From Chromatiales bacterium (lineage in GTDB: Bacteria > Pseudomonadota > Gammaproteobacteria > Thiohalospirales > Thiohalospiraceae): a stretch of 6,946 nt of DNA. The position numbers and the translations under genes are program-made. The notes under the pieces are model-generated. The model saw only the letters and a list, made by a program, of their open reading frames with translations. It was not told the origin of the DNA and did not search any database. Below, one piece after another: positions 6,842 to 6,946 of the stretch; positions within the stretch are counted from its first letter, which is position 1; each line of letters begins with the position of its first letter. Location of the stretch: the NCBI GenBank assembly GCA_026984715.1, contig JALSRO010000459.1, positions 1 to 6,946 of the forward strand. The letters are read 5' to 3'.

Positions 6842-6870
6842 TGGATAAAGAGCAACAGGGCACCCATAAT
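6842..6870 (+). promoter_or_regulatory. Possible rightward sigma-70 promoter
   Basis: TGGATA (6842-6847, 4 of 6 to TTGACA) is separated by 17 bases from CATAAT (6865-6870, 5 of 6 to TATAAT). Initiation would fall near 6877, about 40 bases before the strong rightward terminator. It would drive either a very short RNA or the leader of a gene beyond the window. Confidence 0.3.
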
Positions 6871-6915
6871 GATGGTGACAGGGATCGTGCTTTAATCCAT
6901 AACCAGACCTTGGTG

Positions 6916-6945
6916 GCCGCCACCCCCCCCGTGGCGGCTTTTTTT
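6916..6945 (+). terminator. Intrinsic (Rho-independent) terminator, rightward
   Basis: A perfect 8-bp stem GCCGCCAC (6916-6923) / GTGGCGGC (6931-6938) with a loop of seven C residues is followed at once by seven T residues (6939-6945). This is textbook terminator geometry for plus-strand transcription; read leftward there is no T-run after the stem. No plus-strand gene in the window leads into it, so it must end a small RNA, an antisense transcript or an attenuated leader. Confidence 0.8.
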
Positions 6946-6946
6946 G

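Noticed and set aside
6828..6850. Perfect TTGACA hexamer on the plus strand as a -35 box
   Set aside because: No acceptable -10 hexamer lies 15-19 bases downstream; it is also part of a small palindrome, CTTTG-A-CAAAG (6826-6836).
6683..6895. A 70-codon plus-strand frame ending 20 bases before the terminator
   Set aside because: It starts on TTG inside the antisense of the cheV start, with no binding site and a serine/cysteine-rich makeup unlike a real protein. A non-coding transcript fits the terminator better.

Overview
The window reads as chromosomal DNA of a gammaproteobacterium. Every protein-coding gene lies on the minus strand, so transcription runs from right to left. The order is cheV, a possible small gene, miaB, phoH (ybeZ), ybeY, corC (ybeX), lnt and the first 18 codons of leuS. 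The run miaB-ybeZ-ybeY-ybeX-lnt is the order known from Escherichia coli, with leuS close by. The proteins resemble their E. coli counterparts closely, for example in the MiaB cysteine positions and the YbeY zinc motif. The DNA is GC-rich with many G/C third codon positions, and cheV (absent from E. coli) heads the row, so a motile gammaproteobacterium outside the Enterobacterales is likely. The species cannot be named from the sequence.

Right edge (about 6690-6946): a non-coding stretch upstream of cheV. It holds a clear intrinsic terminator pointing rightward, a possible rightward promoter just before it, and several short inverted repeats. Region 5515-6689: cheV, a chemotaxis coupling protein with a receiver domain, followed without a gap by a 72-codon open frame that overlaps cheV and miaB by four bases each. 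Region 1821-5518: miaB, phoH, ybeY and corC, packed with a 4-base overlap, zero spacing and a 12-base gap. Region 145-1820: a structured 122-base gap and then lnt. Region 1-144: a leuS promoter with a perfect extended -10 element, a GC-rich leader hairpin and the start of leuS.

How the genes work together: MiaB modifies the anticodon loop of some tRNAs. YbeY is an RNA endonuclease acting in rRNA maturation and ribosome quality control, and PhoH/YbeZ is its NTPase partner. CorC/YbeX is linked to magnesium handling and ribosome homeostasis. Lnt finishes lipoprotein maturation in the inner membrane, and LeuS charges tRNA-Leu. The core is therefore a translation and RNA-maintenance operon with an envelope gene at its end, here physically joined to a chemotaxis gene.

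I see no mobile element, CRISPR array, tRNA or rRNA gene. The core genes are ordinary. The parts that merit a second look are the junctions: the cheV-miaB gap filler, the in-frame TAG-TTG junction of phoH and ybeY, the hairpin-rich corC-lnt leader with a small upstream open frame, and the orphan terminator at the right edge.
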